Both the position numbers and the translations under genes were made by a program. From assembly GCF_000698125.1 (NCBI RefSeq), contig NZ_BAXA01000001.1, forward strand, positions 62,001 through 126,000: a DNA stretch of 64,000 nucleotides. The letters are read 5' to 3'. Positions within the stretch are counted from its first letter, which is position 1. Each line of letters starts with the position of its first letter. A model generated the notes under the pieces. That model was given only the letters and a program-made list of their open reading frames with translations, was not told the DNA's origin and did no database searches. Positions 38,913 to 51,414 of the stretch are shown in pieces. This DNA is from Geomicrobium sp. JCM 19038. GTDB lineage: Bacteria; Bacillota; Bacilli; Bacillales; Marinococcaceae.

Positions 38913-40738
38913 ATGAACAATCAAGAAAGACGAGAGCGACAAAAGAGAATACGTAACTTCTCTATCATTGCTCATATTGACCATGGTAAATCTAGCTTGC
39001 CGATCGGATCTTAGAACAAACAAAAACCGTATCAGCGCGTGAGATGCAAGATCAGTTGCTAGATGCAATGGATCTAGAGCGTGAACGAGGCATTACGATC
39101 AAACTGAATTCTGTACAGTTGAAATATGTTGCAAAAGATGGCGAGGAATATATCTTTCATTTAATTGATACACCAGGCCACGTCGACTTTTCATACGAAG
39201 TGTCGAGAAGTTTGGCTGCTTGTGAAGGCGCCTTGCTCGTTGTGGATGCTTCTCAAGGGATTGAAGCACAAACGCTTGCGAATGTGTACTTAGCGCTAGA
39301 TAACGACTTAGAAATTCTGCCTGTCATTAACAAAGTCGACTTACCGAGTGCTGAACCTGAGCGCGTGAAGCAAGAGATCGAAGATGTCATTGGACTTGAA
39401 GCAGGAGATGCGGTTCATGCTTCTGGAAAAAGTGGCATTGGAATCGGCGATATTCTAGAACAAGTCGTCGAGAAAGTTCCTGCACCAACGGGTGATCCTG
39501 AAGCGCCACTAAAAGCGTTGATTTTTGATTCTCTCTATGACTCTTACCGAGGCGTGATTGCGTACATACGAATCGTAGAAGGGACTGTCAAAAAAGGCGA
39601 TAAGATTCGCATGATGGCGACGGGTAAAGAATTTGAAGTCAATGAAGTAGGGATTATGACACCAAAACCAATCGCAACGCAAGAGTTGACGGTTGGAGAC
39701 GTTGGCTTTTTAACAGCATCAATCAAAAACGTTGGAGATTCGCGTGTCGGGGATACGATTACGTCAGTCGTCAACCCTGCAGACGAGCCGTTACCAGGTT
39801 ACAAGCGCATGAACCCGATGGTGTACTGTGGGTTGTACCCAATTGATGCAAGTGACTATAACGCATTACGAGACGCACTAGAGCGTCTTGAGTTAAATGA
39901 TAGTGCCCTTCAGTATGAAGCGGAAACGTCACAAGCACTTGGATTTGGTTTTCGTTGTGGGTTCCTCGGTCTTCTTCATATGGAGATCGTTCAAGAGCGA
40001 ATTGAACGAGAGTATAACATCGATCTTATTACGACGGCACCGAGTGTTATTTATGATGTGACGCTATTAGACGGATCAAAAGTTCAAATTGATAACCCGT
40101 CCAACATGCCAGATGCACAATCAGTGGATTTTGTTGAAGAACCGTATGTGAAAAGTACAGTGATGGTACCAAATGATTACGTTGGAGCTGTCATGGATCT
40201 TTGTCAGAAGAAGCGAGGCAACTTCATCGATATGACGTATATGGATGCTAATCGTGTGAACTTGATTTATGAGCTACCATTAACTGAAATTGTCTACGAT
40301 TTCTTTGATCAATTGAAATCAAATACAAAAGGATATGCGTCATTCGATTATGAAATGATCGGCTATCGAACGTCTAAGCTTGTGAAGATGGACATCTTGT
40401 TAAACAGCGAAAAAGTCGATGCCTTATCGATTATCGTACACCGTGACATGGCGTATGATCGTGGGAAGATTATCGTAGATAAATTAAAAGAACTCATTCC
40501 GAGGCAGCAATTTGAAGTGCCTGTACAAGCGAGTATTGGAAACAAAGTGATCGCGAGATCCACGATTAAAGCGCTCCGTAAAAACGTCCTTTCAAAATGT
40601 TACGGAGGAGACATCACGAGAAAGCGTAAACTTCTTGAGAAGCAAAAAGAAGGTAAAAAGCGCATGAAGAACGTCGGAAGTGTCGAAGTTCCTCAAGAAG
40701 CATTCATGAGTGTACTAAAAATGGACGACCAAAAATAA
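38913..40738 (+). CDS. lepA: Elongation factor 4 (LepA; frameshifted near 38995)
   Basis: A ribosome-bound GTPase that can back-translocate ribosomes. The P-loop begins AHIDHGKS, G2/G3 are ERERGITIK and DTPGHVDF, and G4 is NKVD. Domains III, IV and V and the LepA-specific C-terminal domain ([34 protein letters not shown]) are intact. Inside the P-loop one base is missing after AAATCTA, so GKS reads into a stop; repair gives [22 protein letters not shown] and 608 residues (B. subtilis 612). GGAGTG precedes ATG 38913. Confidence 0.95.
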
Positions 40739-40751
40739 GAGGTTGATTGCG

Positions 40752-41906
40752 ATGAAACAAGGGTTATATGTTCATATCCCATTTTGTAAACAAATCTGTC
40801 ATTATTGTGATTTTAATAAAGTGCTCGTCAAAAACCAACCGTAGATGCGTATGTAAGTGCTCTTCTGACTGAAGCTCATACGGCTTCGCGGGAATACGTA
40901 TCAGTCCAATACGATTTATATTGGAGGGGGAACACCGACGGCACTTTCAGCTAACCAATTGGATCAGTTGTTTACAAACTTGCGTAAAGCAGGGATTAGC
41001 TGGGATGAAGCGAGTGAAGTCACGTTAGAAGTAAATCCTGATGGTGTAACTACAGAACAGCTTAAAGTTGTTCGTGCGCACGGCATTAATCGATTAAGTG
41101 TAGGTGTGCAAACCTTTGACCCAACATTGCTTGAGACAATTGGTCGGACGCATAGTGTTGCTGACGTTCATGCATTGCTTGAGAAGGCACGTGGTCTAGG
41201 GTTTAACAACATTTCCATTGATTTGATGTATGCTTTACCGGGACAAACAGAAGACAGCTGGCTTCAAACCGTTGATCGAGCGATAGAACTACAACCCGAT
41301 CATATTTCTGCGTACGGGTTAAAAATTGAGCCAAAAACGCAATTTCATAACTGGCAAAAATCTGGTCAAATTGTCGCAATGGATCAAGATGATGAAGCAG
41401 ATCTGTATGAGTTGCTCATTAACAAGTTGGAGAAAGCTGGCTACTTCCAATATGAAATTAGCAATTTTGCTAAGTTAGGAAAAGAGAGCCGTCACAATCT
41501 CTTGTATTGGGAGAATGAATCGTATTTAGCGCTCGGCGCTGGTGCTCACGGTTATGTTGAGCACCAGCGTTACCAAAACATCGGTCCGATTCCCCATTAT
41601 TTAAAAGCGATCGAAAACGAAGAATTACCAACGAGAAAAGTAGATCGCATTTCAAAAAATGAACAGATGGAAGAAGAGATGTTTTTAGGATTACGTCTTC
41701 GAAAAGGAGTAAGCCAATCGAACTTCAATCGTAAATATGAAGTGACGATGCAATCTGTTTATGGTGAAGCCATTGAACGTTTGTTACGAGATGAACTCGT
41801 TGAGTGGGACGATGATTGCCTTCGTTTAACGGAGCGAGGTCAACTACTTGGCAATGAAGTCTTTGCCCAATTTTTACTACCAAAAGATGAAGAAGCGATT
41901 CGTTGA
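40752..41906 (+). CDS. hemW: Heme chaperone HemW / HemN-like radical SAM protein (two compensating frameshifts)
   Basis: A radical SAM protein of the HemN/HemW group; HemW members bind and transfer heme rather than oxidise coproporphyrinogen. The 4Fe-4S motif CKQICHYC (CxxxCxxC) is followed by GGGTPTALSANQLDQL, EVNPDGVT, RLSVGVQTFD, LPGQTEDSW and SNFAKLGKESRHN. A missing G near 40842 (CCGGTA to CCGTA) and one extra C near 40909 cancel, leaving exactly 385 codons. The lengths fit HemW (B. subtilis YqeR 379). Its terminator overlaps the hrcA promoter. Confidence 0.9.
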
Positions 41907-41924
41907 CAAACCGAATCGCTTTTG
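41893..41924 (+). terminator. Terminator of hemW, overlapping the hrcA promoter
   Basis: The arms AAGCGATTCG (41893-41902) and CGAATCGCTT (41912-41921) pair perfectly and are followed by TT. The hemW stop codon and the hrcA -35 element fall in the loop. Confidence 0.7.
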
Positions 41925-41969
41925 ATAAATTATTGAGTAGATTTAGCACTCAAGATATTCGAGTGCTAA
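41903..41969 (+). promoter_or_regulatory. hrcA operon promoter with CIRCE operator
   Basis: TTGACA at 41903-41908 and TAAATT at 41926-41931 have a 17-base spacer. The CIRCE element follows: TTAGCACTC (41943-41951), nine bases, GAGTGCTAA (41961-41969), a perfect match to the HrcA operator. HrcA with GroEL represses this operon outside heat shock. Confidence 0.97.
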
Positions 41970-41985
41970 CAGGGGTGATAGGCGT

Positions 41986-43025
41986 ATGTTAAGTCGTCGT
42001 CAACTATACATTTTACAAGCAATTGTAGATGATTACGTTCAAACAGCTGAACCAGTCGGCTCAAGAAGCATCTCCAAACGTGAAGATGTGGATTTTAGCG
42101 CAGCTACGATTCGAAATGAGATGGCGGATTTAGAAGAAATGGGTTTTTTAATGAAACCTCATAGTTCTTCTGGACGTATTCCTTCTCATAAAGCTATCGC
42201 CTGTACGTAGATCAACTGTTAAATGTAACAGAGAACAATCATTTAGGATTGATCACTTCTGTGCAACAACTATTTGATTCAAGAGTTTCTGAAGTGGAAG
42301 CAGTCATGAGAAAAACGGCTGCGGTGCTTTCAGAGATGACGAATTATGTATCTGTCGTATTAGGTCCAGCAATGTCAAATACGAAATTGAAACAACTTCA
42401 AATCATCCCATTATCTACGACTCAAGCTGTAGCAATTCTCGTTACGGACTCTGGTCATGTTGAGAATCGTACGTTTGATATTCCTCTTAATATGTCGTTA
42501 AGCGACTTGGAGAAATTCGTAAATATATTAAACGAACAGCTTGCTGATAGTCCGATTAAACAATGGGAAGCTTTAATGTCGAATGAAATTGAGCGTCTCC
42601 TTAGACAGCATGTAGATCATTATGAGAAGATCCATCAAGATTTGTCTGCTGCTTTTAAACCAAAAGTAAATGAACAGATTTTCTATAATGGTATGTTGAA
42701 TTTGCTTGCTCAACCAGAGTTTAAAGACGTTGAGAAGATCAGGCAAATGCTAGAGTGGCTTGAAGATAAGAAAGAAGTCTATTCATTGTTAAATGCAATG
42801 AATTCAAAAGGACTTACCGTCAAAATTGGTGAAGAGAATCGCTTTGAACTGTTCGATGACATCAGTATGATTACTGCGACGTATGCCATTGATGGTGATA
42901 CGGTCGGTAGTATTGGGCTTATCGGTCCTACTCGCATGCAATATGAACGAGCGATTCAAATTATTACTCAGATGGCAGACGGTTTATCCACATCATTGAC
43001 GAGACTGTATCGTCACGATGCATAA
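41986..43025 (+). CDS. hrcA: Heat-inducible transcription repressor HrcA (frameshifted near 42193)
   Basis: The repressor of CIRCE-controlled heat-shock genes. The winged-helix N-terminus has [26 protein letters not shown] and [22 protein letters not shown]-like and dimerisation parts follow. AAAGCTATC lacks one G; repair gives [20 protein letters not shown] and 346 residues (B. subtilis 343). It lies directly after the operator that it should bind. The C-terminal [32 protein letters not shown] is highly conserved. Confidence 0.95.
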
Positions 43026-43074
43026 CATGATTAAGTTACAATAAGAGACGTGGATACGTTTGGAGGTGCCTCGC

Positions 43075-43641
43075 ATGACTGAAGATAAGAACAACGAACA
43101 ACGAGAAGAAGAGACGGTCATCGATGAACAAGTTGAAGACTCTACGGATGAGAACGTAGAAATCTTAGACGGTGACACAGAGGTAGAAGAATCAGATAGT
43201 GACGACCCTAAAGAAGTTGAGATTACGGAGCTTCGTAACAAGCTTCTACGTCAACAAGCAGATTACGATAACTTCCGTCGTCGTACGAGACAAGAGAAGG
43301 AAGCGGATGCGAAATACCGCTCTCAACGCTTAATCGAATCTGTTCTACCTGTTATGGACAATTTCTCTCGTGCTTTGAAGCACGAAGCTGAAACAGAGGA
43401 AGGTCAGAACATCCATAAAGGGATGGCGATGGTATACGACCAACTTGTTGAGGCACTGAAGTCTGAGGGCTTAGAAGAAATTCCAACTGAAGGTGAAGCA
43501 TTTGACCCAACTATTCATCAAGCAGTGATGCAAGTAGAAGAAGAAGGGTTTGAAAGCAATCAAATAGTGGAAGAACTTCAAAAGGGTTATCTACTAAAAG
43601 ACCGGGTCGTGCGACCTGCAATGGTGAAAGTCAACGCGTAA
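43075..43641 (+). CDS. grpE: Nucleotide exchange factor GrpE
   Basis: Releases ADP from DnaK. A 188-residue protein with a very acidic, disordered N-terminus (residues 1-60), a long coiled coil ([27 protein letters not shown]) and the C-terminal beta-wing ([42 protein letters not shown]). ATG 43075 follows TGGAGGTG. The second gene of the hrcA operon. Confidence 0.96.
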   Translation: MTEDKNNEQREEETVIDEQVEDSTDENVEILDGDTEVEESDSDDPKEVEITELRNKLLRQQADYDNFRRRTRQEKEADAKYRSQRLIESVLPVMDNFSRALKHEAETEEGQNIHKGMAMVYDQLVEALKSEGLEEIPTEGEAFDPTIHQAVMQVEEEGFESNQIVEELQKGYLLKDRVVRPAMVKVNA

Positions 43642-43672
43642 GCGTTTTGGCGATAGATGAATTTGATTATGA

Positions 43673-45548
<1,876 letters not shown>

Positions 45549-45561
45549 CACTACGTAAAAA

Positions 45562-45595
45562 GTCAAAGTCAGGTTCGCTTGACTTTGGCTTTTTT
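45562..45595 (+). terminator. Terminator/attenuator between dnaK and dnaJ
   Basis: A nine- to ten-base stem (GTCAAAGTC with GACTTTGGC, one G-U) and TTTTTT tail. It probably reduces read-through from the CIRCE promoter into dnaJ. Confidence 0.75.
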
Positions 45596-45611
45596 ACTTA
45601 GTGTCAACACC

Positions 45612-45640
45612 TTGCGGGTTTTTGTAATTCCCTGTAAGAT
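45612..45640 (+). promoter_or_regulatory. Possible internal promoter for dnaJ
   Basis: TTGCGG at 45612-45617 and TAAGAT at 45635-45640 with a 17-base spacer, just after the dnaK terminator. Both elements are imperfect. Confidence 0.45.
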
Positions 45641-45677
45641 AATCGTCATGTGAGAAGGAACGGGAGTGAAACGGAGA

Positions 45678-46795
45678 ATGAGTAAACGAGACTTCTATGA
45701 AGTGCTCGGTGTAAGTGAAGGTGCATCAGGTGATGAGATTAAGAAAGCGTACCGTAAATTGGCGCGTAAATATCATCCAGATGTGAACAAAGAAAGCGAT
45801 GCCGAGGATAAATTTAAAGAAGTAAAAGAAGCCTATGATACGTTGAGCGATCCACAAAAGAAAGCCCACTATGATCAATTCGGTCATACTGATCCAAACC
45901 AAGGATTTGCGGTGGTGGTGCTGACTTTGGTGGCAGTGGTTTTGGTGATATTTTCGATATGTTCTTTGGTGGCGGTGGCGGAAGACGCGATCCGAACGCT
46001 CCACGCCAAGGCGCTGACTTACAGTACACGATGACGCTTGAATTTAAAGAAGCGATTTTCGGTAAAGAAGAAGAAATTGAAATTCCGCGAGAAGAAAGCT
46101 GTAATACGTGTTCAGGTTCAGGTGCGAAACCAGGAACATCACCTGACACGTGTAACCGATGTGGCGGTAGCGGTCAGTTAAACGTAGAGCAAAACACTCC
46201 GTTTGGGCGTGTAGTTAACCGTCGAGTGTGTGATACGTGTGAAGGTAAAGGACAAACGATTAAAGACAAGTGTACAACGTGTGGTGGCGATGGTCGTGTG
46301 CAAAAACGCAAAAAAGTGCGCGTAAACATTCCAGCAGGAATCGATCACGGTCAACAAATGCGTCAAGCAGGACAAGGTGAAGCTGGTGTTAACGGTGGAC
46401 CTCCAGGAGATCTGTATATTGTCATTAACGTAAAGCCTCACGAATTCTTCGAACGTGATGGTGATGATATTCGTTGTGAAATGCCACTGACGTTTACTCA
46501 AGCGGCACTCGGGGACGAGATTGAAGTGCCTGCCTTAAGTGGTAAAGTGAAAATCAAAGTGCCTGCAGGAACACAGTCTGGGCGTCAATTTAGACTTCGT
46601 GGTAAAGGTGCAAGAAATGTACATGGACGTGGTACTGGAGATCAAATTATTACGGTGCGTGTCATTACGCCAACGAAGCTTACAGACAAACAACGAACAT
46701 TGCTTAAAGAGTTTGCTGAGGACAGTGGAGAAACCGTTGATGAGCATAGCGACAGCTTCTTCGATAAAGTAAAACGAGCATTTCGTGGTGATTGA
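45678..46795 (+). CDS. dnaJ: Chaperone protein DnaJ (frameshifted at 45909)
   Basis: Hsp40 co-chaperone. The J domain has [13 protein letters not shown] with HPD; a Gly/Phe region is followed by four CxxCxGxG-type zinc repeats ([32 protein letters not shown]) and a C-terminal substrate domain ([19 protein letters not shown]). GATTTGCGG lacks one G at the start of the Gly-rich region; repair gives [25 protein letters not shown] and 372 residues. Confidence 0.96.
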
Positions 46796-46803
46796 TGAAT
46801 GAA

Positions 46804-46841
46804 GAACGAGGCTTCCTTTTAGGAAGCCCGTTCTATTTTTT
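46804..46841 (+). terminator. Intrinsic terminator after dnaJ
   Basis: The arms GAACG-A-GGCTTCC and GGAAGCC-CGTTC form a 12-bp stem with one bulge, then TATTTTTT. Confidence 0.85.
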
Positions 46842-46865
46842 AAGTGAAGAAACGAGGGATTGTTG

Positions 46866-47827
46866 ATGCAATGGATTGAATGTCGTGTACATACAACGCA
46901 TGCAGCGCATGAATTAATCGCACAACTGTTTATTACGCATGGAGCGAATGGAACCGTATTAGAAGATAGTCGCGGGAAAGATTTTACTCCGGAGCCGTGG
47001 ACCGATATTATTGGAAAGCCAAAGACAGAACATTTACCGACCGATGGTGTCGTTGTAAAAGCTTATTTCCCTGATGACGGTACGCTCGAAGCGACATTAA
47101 GCGCTGTAAAAAAAGATCTCGTCCAATTAGAAGCGACAACAAATCAACCGGTCGCACAGACTGAAATTCTGCTTACGACAGTGCATGAAGAAGATTGGGC
47201 TGAGGCGTGGAAAGCGTATTACAAACCTGTGCAAGTGAGTGAGACGATGAGCATTGTACCGACTTGGGAAAGTTATGAGAAACGTCGAGAAGATGAACAC
47301 GTGATTACAATGGACCCTGGTATGGCATTTGGGACAGGTACACATGAAACAACCTTACTTTGCTTACAAGCTTTAGAACATATTGTGAACGATGGGGATA
47401 CAGTCATTGATGTCGGTACAGGTTCTGGTATACTTAGCATCGCAGCGGCTAAACTAGGGGCAAAGGCTGTTCATGCCGTTGATCTTGATCCACTAGCGGT
47501 TCAAGTAGCAAAGGAAAATAGTGAAGCGAACAACGTAAGTGAACGTATTACGATTGAACAACGTGATTTGTTAAGTGAATCATCAAACGAACAAAAAGCA
47601 GACATTGTCGTAGCCAATCTTCTCGCACACCTCGTCATCGCGCTTGCTCCTGATATTCACCGTCATTTGAAAGTCGATGGAAAGCTTGTAGTTAGTGGAA
47701 TTATAAAGCAAAAAGAACAAGAAGTCATTGACGTGTTAAAGCAGGAAACTTTCAAATTGATGACGTGTTAGAGCAAAAAGATTGGGTCGCTATTCGTTGT
47801 AGACGAACAGAAGTTGGAGGCGAATAA
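46866..47827 (+). CDS. prmA: Ribosomal protein L11 methyltransferase (frameshifted at 47746-47748)
   Basis: Trimethylates ribosomal protein L11. The N-terminal substrate domain has HTTHAAHELIAQLF, EDWAEAWKAYYKP is conserved, and the SAM domain has DPGMAFGTGTHETTLLCLQAL, VIDVGTGSGILSIAA and VANLLAHLVI. The A-run GGAAACTT lacks one A; repair gives QENFQIDDVLEQKDWVAI and 320 residues (B. subtilis 311). ATG 46866 is chosen over two preceding in-frame TTG codons for its spacing from GAGGG. The stop overlaps the rsmE start by one base. Confidence 0.93.
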
Positions 47828-48576
47828 TGCAGCGATATTTCATTGAGCAAAACGAGTGGACGAAACAAACGGTGACGCTCACTGGTGAGCAAGCAAAGCA
47901 TATTGCAAAAGTGATGCGGATGCGTGAAGGTGACAACGTCGTTTGTGTTAATAAAGAAGACCAACTTGCAGGTGTATTTCGGATACAGTCACTCGCTGAA
48001 CAACACGTCATTGCCGAATTTGAAGAAGAATTGTTATCTGACGTTGAACTTGGAATTCATGTTACAATAGCTCAAGCTGATATTAAAGGTGACAAGTTTG
48101 AATATGTCCTCCAAAAAGGCACAGAACTTGGTGCAAGTCGTTTTCACGGCTTCTCTGCAAAGCATTCGGTCGTTAAATGGGATCACAAAAAAGAAGATAA
48201 GAAGCTTTCTCGATATCAGAAGATCGTTCAAGAAGCTGCCGAGCAATCGGAACGCTTAGTGCTTCCTTCAGTTATGCATTTTCCAAACGTCAATTCACTC
48301 TTAAATGATGCATATGATCATCGTTGGATTATTTCTGAAGTCGCAGCAAGAGACGGTAAGCATGATGCTTTACATGGAGCAATGCAACAGTTGCAACACG
48401 GAGACCGTTTGCTCGCAGTGTTTGGTCCAGAAGGCGGCTTTAGCGTAGAAGAGCATGAGCGACTCGTTAAGGAAGGCTTTCAGCAGGTGAGTTTAGGTCC
48501 GAGAATTTTGCGTGCCGAAACGGCATCTCCTGCATTGCTTAGCATGATCAGTTATCAATTTGAATTAATGAGGTGA
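47827..48576 (+). CDS. rsmE: 16S rRNA m3U1498 methyltransferase RsmE
   Basis: A 249-residue SPOUT methyltransferase that modifies U1498 of 16S rRNA. An N-terminal PUA-like domain has LTGEQAKHIAKVMRMREGD. The SPOUT knot shows FGPEGGFSVEEHERL and LGPRILRAETASPALLSMI. It is intact. TTGGAGGCG precedes the ATG, within the end of prmA. B. subtilis YqeU is the counterpart. Confidence 0.95.
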   Translation: MQRYFIEQNEWTKQTVTLTGEQAKHIAKVMRMREGDNVVCVNKEDQLAGVFRIQSLAEQHVIAEFEEELLSDVELGIHVTIAQADIKGDKFEYVLQKGTELGASRFHGFSAKHSVVKWDHKKEDKKLSRYQKIVQEAAEQSERLVLPSVMHFPNVNSLLNDAYDHRWIISEVAARDGKHDALHGAMQQLQHGDRLLAVFGPEGGFSVEEHERLVKEGFQQVSLGPRILRAETASPALLSMISYQFELMR

Positions 48577-48582
48577 AGTTTT

Positions 48583-49923
48583 ATGCCAAGTGTGGCATTC
48601 CATACACTCGGTTGTAAGGTCAACCATTACGAAACAGAAGCGATTTGGCAGCTATTCAAAGAAGCGGGTTACGCGCAACGTGAAGGTGAAGATGAAGCGG
48701 ATGTTTACGTAATTAATACATGTACAGTAACGAACACAGGTGATAAGAAGAGTCGCCAAGTCATTCGACGTGCGATTCGTAACAACCCTGAAGCTGTTAT
48801 TTGTGTAACTGGGTGTTATGCACAAACATCTTCAGCAGAAATTATGGATATTCCTGGCGTCGATATCGTCGTCGGTACACAGGATCGTAAGAAAATGATT
48901 GGATACATCGATGAGTTCAGGAAAACACGTGAGCCGATGAATGCAGTCGGCAACATTATGAAAACACGTACGTATGAAGAGCTTGGTGTTCCAGCATTTC
49001 GTGATCGTACGCGTGCGAGTTTGAAAATCCAAGAAGGTTGCAATAACTTCTGCACATTCTGTATTATTCCATGGGCAAAAGGTTTACTTCGTTCGCGCGA
49101 ACCAGAACAAGTGTTATCTCAAGCGAAACAACTCGTAGAAGCAGGGTACAAAGAGATTGTACTTACAGGCATTCATACTGCGGGTTACGGCGAAGACTTT
49201 AAAGACTATAACTTTGCGGCACTCCTTCGAGAACTTGAGCAAGTTGATGGGATCGAGCGCCTACGGATCTCGTCAATTGAAGCGAGTCAAATTACTGACG
49301 AAGTCGTTGAGGTCGTTAAGAAATCTGATAAGATCGTTAACCATTTCCACATTCCTTTACAAGCGGGCTCTGATACGGTGTTAAAGCGAATGAGAAGGAA
49401 ATATACTACTGAATTCTATCGTGAACGCGTTGCGCGTTTGAAGCGTATCTTCCCAGATCTAGCGATTACAACGGACGTCATTGTCGGTTTTCCTGGTGAA
49501 ACGGAAGAAGAATTCCAAGAAACGTATGCATTTATTCAAGAGATTGGTTACTCTGAGCTTCACGTGTTTCCGTACTCCAAGCGTACAGGCACGCCTGCAG
49601 CGAGACATCAAAACCAAGTAGACGATGAAACGAAGAACGAACGTGTGCATAAACTCATTGCTCTATCTGAGCAAATGGCAAAAGAATATGCATCAAGGTT
49701 TGAAGATGAAGTCGTTGAGGTCATCCCAGAAGAAGAAGACAAAGAACAACCTGGAAAAGGCATTTACGTAGGCTATACGACAAACTACTTGAAAGTTAAA
49801 GTACAGGCGACCGAAGAAATGGTCGGTCAAATCGTAAAAGCAAAAATTACGAAAGCCGGATATCCTCATAACGAAGCGGAATTTGTTCGTGTGATGGACG
49901 TGAAAGCGACAGCTTCAATCTAA
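48583..49923 (+). CDS. mtaB: tRNA N6-threonylcarbamoyladenosine methylthiotransferase MtaB
   Basis: A radical SAM methylthiotransferase that converts t6A37 to ms2t6A37 in tRNA. The N-terminal UPF0004 domain has TLGCKVNHYETEA, NTCTVTN and CVTGCYAQ (three cysteines for the second cluster). The radical SAM motif is CNNFCTFC with IIPWAKG, and a C-terminal TRAM domain follows. 446 residues (B. subtilis YqeV 451). Intact; strong terminator downstream. Confidence 0.95.
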   Translation: MPSVAFHTLGCKVNHYETEAIWQLFKEAGYAQREGEDEADVYVINTCTVTNTGDKKSRQVIRRAIRNNPEAVICVTGCYAQTSSAEIMDIPGVDIVVGTQDRKKMIGYIDEFRKTREPMNAVGNIMKTRTYEELGVPAFRDRTRASLKIQEGCNNFCTFCIIPWAKGLLRSREPEQVLSQAKQLVEAGYKEIVLTGIHTAGYGEDFKDYNFAALLRELEQVDGIERLRISSIEASQITDEVVEVVKKSDKIVNHFHIPLQAGSDTVLKRMRRKYTTEFYRERVARLKRIFPDLAITTDVIVGFPGETEEEFQETYAFIQEIGYSELHVFPYSKRTGTPAARHQNQVDDETKNERVHKLIALSEQMAKEYASRFEDEVVEVIPEEEDKEQPGKGIYVGYTTNYLKVKVQATEEMVGQIVKAKITKAGYPHNEAEFVRVMDVKATASI

Positions 49924-49941
49924 CTACTTGTATTCATTAAG

Positions 49942-49995
49942 AAACCTTTTGATAAAGGAGCAACTAAGCGCTCCGAGCATCAAAAGGTTTTTTGT
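49942..49995 (+). terminator. Intrinsic terminator after mtaB
   Basis: The outer 12-base arms AAACCTTTTGAT and ATCAAAAGGTTT are perfect complements with an inner GGAGC/GCTCC stem, then TTTTTT. It is about 40 bases from the end of the converging minus-strand gene. Confidence 0.85.
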
Positions 49996-50036
49996 ATGAA
50001 ACATTGAGATAGGTGTTTGTTGGATATAGTAATTTT

Positions 50037-50963
50037 CTATACTCTACCGCCTGTGATTCGCTCAATAAGCGTTGCAAAAGGGTGAATGAACGGCAACAGT
50101 ACTAGAGAACAAACTAAATTGAAAATCACAGATGCGTGTGCGACTTGGGCAGCGGGATCACTCGTTAAGTGCATAACAATGTCAGAGAAGAAGCTAACAA
50201 AAGGCAAAAACAACAGTGCCCCACCAAGATTTAGCACGACATTTGCCATCGCTGTTTGCATCGCGCCTCGTCCAGCTCCGATTGCGGCAATGACTGCCGT
50301 TAAACAAGTTCCAACGTTTGAACCCATCATAATTGAGATGGCTTCATTTAAGTTTAACAAGTCATTCGCATACAATTGAATGGCGATGGCAATGGTTGCC
50401 GTGCTTGATTGAATAATAGAAGCGATTACAGTACCACCAAGTAACGAAGATAAATTACTAAAATCTTGGTTTAGAAATGCTTGGAGAATTGAGGTTGTTG
50501 CCAAGTTTTGACCCCAATTGCCCATACCATCCATCGCTAGAAACATACAACCGACTCCGCTGAAAATCATCCCGCATAAAAAGAGACTTTTATAGCGAGA
50601 AAGTAAACAAACAAAGCCGAGTGCCAGTGCAATAATACCGAGTGTTTCTCCAGATAGTACGAGGATTTCTAGCGTAATCGTCGTACCGACATTTGCGCCG
50701 AGTATAATAGCAATTGTTTGCCTAAATGGAATCAGACCAGCTGCGACGAGACTAACTGCGAGAACCATGACAGCAGTAGAGCTTTGTAATGTTGCAGTTA
50801 CAGCGAAGCCGACGATAAATCCGAGCAATGGATGGCTCGTACTCGAATAAATCATCGTCTTCACTCGTGCGGGTGTGGCTCTTTCTAATCCTAAGCGAAT
50901 TAGTGCAATCCCAAATAAGAAAATAAAAATGTAAACGACAATCATCATAAACGAAGATTCCAT
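50037..50963 (-). CDS. yqeW: Na/Pi-cotransporter II-like protein (YqeW-type)
   Basis: A 308-residue polytopic membrane protein of the Na+/phosphate cotransporter II family. It has the two inverted QSST repeats: FAVTATLQSSTAVMVLAVS with GANVGTTIT, and IIQSSTATIAIAIQL with GSNVGTCLT. It lacks the PhoU-like C-terminal domain of longer relatives. ATG 50963 is chosen because GGAGG lies eight bases upstream. Antisense to its neighbours. Substrate not proven. Confidence 0.88.
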   Translation of the reverse strand: MESSFMMIVVYIFIFLFGIALIRLGLERATPARVKTMIYSSTSHPLLGFIVGFAVTATLQSSTAVMVLAVSLVAAGLIPFRQTIAIILGANVGTTITLEILVLSGETLGIIALALGFVCLLSRYKSLFLCGMIFSGVGCMFLAMDGMGNWGQNLATTSILQAFLNQDFSNLSSLLGGTVIASIIQSSTATIAIAIQLYANDLLNLNEAISIMMGSNVGTCLTAVIAAIGAGRGAMQTAMANVVLNLGGALLFLPFVSFFSDIVMHLTSDPAAQVAHASVIFNLVCSLVLLPFIHPFATLIERITGGRV

Positions 50964-51028
50964 AGCCCGTCCTCCATAGTTCATCTATATGAGGACAAGA
51001 AGAGAATATTCAAAAACTGAAATAACTC

Positions 51029-51057
51029 TTGCAAACTGACTAAGTATGCAGTACAAT
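51029..51057 (+). promoter_or_regulatory. Sigma-A promoter of rpsU
   Basis: TTGCAA (51029-51034) and TACAAT (51052-51057) with a 17-base spacer, about 80 bases before the rpsU start. Confidence 0.7.
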
Positions 51058-51140
51058 TTAGTAAAATGACTTCACTAGTACAAGATCTTTATACGAAGAG
51101 GTCATGATTGTGAGCGGTACTGCGGAGGGAGGGATTCAAA

Positions 51141-51314
51141 ATGGCTGAAACACGTATTAGAAAGAATGAGTCGCTCGATTCAGCGTTGCGCCGTTTTAAG
51201 AAAAATGTTTCGAAAGACGGTACTCTAGCTGAGGTCCGCAAGCGTAAACATTATGAGAAGCCAAGCGTTAAACGAAAGAAAAAATCAGAAGCTGCGCGTA
51301 AGCGTAAGTTCTAA
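51141..51314 (+). CDS. rpsU: Ribosomal protein S21
   Basis: A 57-residue, highly basic small-subunit protein: [19 protein letters not shown], then [25 protein letters not shown], the standard S21 sequence. GGAGGGAGGG precedes the ATG. A monocistronic unit, with its own promoter and terminator. The usual downstream neighbour yqeY is not present. Confidence 0.96.
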   Translation: MAETRIRKNESLDSALRRFKKNVSKDGTLAEVRKRKHYEKPSVKRKKKSEAARKRKF

Positions 51315-51335
51315 GCTTTTCTAAACGAGCGTATG

Positions 51336-51367
51336 AAACCCTCGGTACAATTGTATCGAGGGTTTTT
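51336..51367 (+). terminator. Intrinsic terminator of rpsU
   Basis: The arms AAACCCTCG and CGAGGGTTT, with an inner palindrome TACAATTGTA, then TT. Confidence 0.85.
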
Positions 51368-51387
51368 CACATTTTAGTACGATTTTT

Positions 51388-51414
51388 TGAAACCCTTAAG
51401 GGTGTTATTACGTA
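51388..51414 (+). promoter_or_regulatory. Sigma-W-type ECF promoter of yqeZ-floA
   Basis: TGAAAC at 51388-51393 and CGTA at 51411-51414, 17 bases apart, match the sigma-W consensus TGAAAC-N16/17-CGTA. B. subtilis yqeZ-yqfA-yqfB is an established sigma-W operon for envelope stress and sublancin resistance. Confidence 0.8.

Noticed and set aside
40752-41906. hemW as a pseudogene
   Set aside because: One missing and one extra base compensate, all cluster and SAM motifs are present, and the length is normal.
45905-45985. GGTGGT-type tandem repeat in dnaJ
   Set aside because: Explained by the Gly/Phe-rich region of DnaJ.
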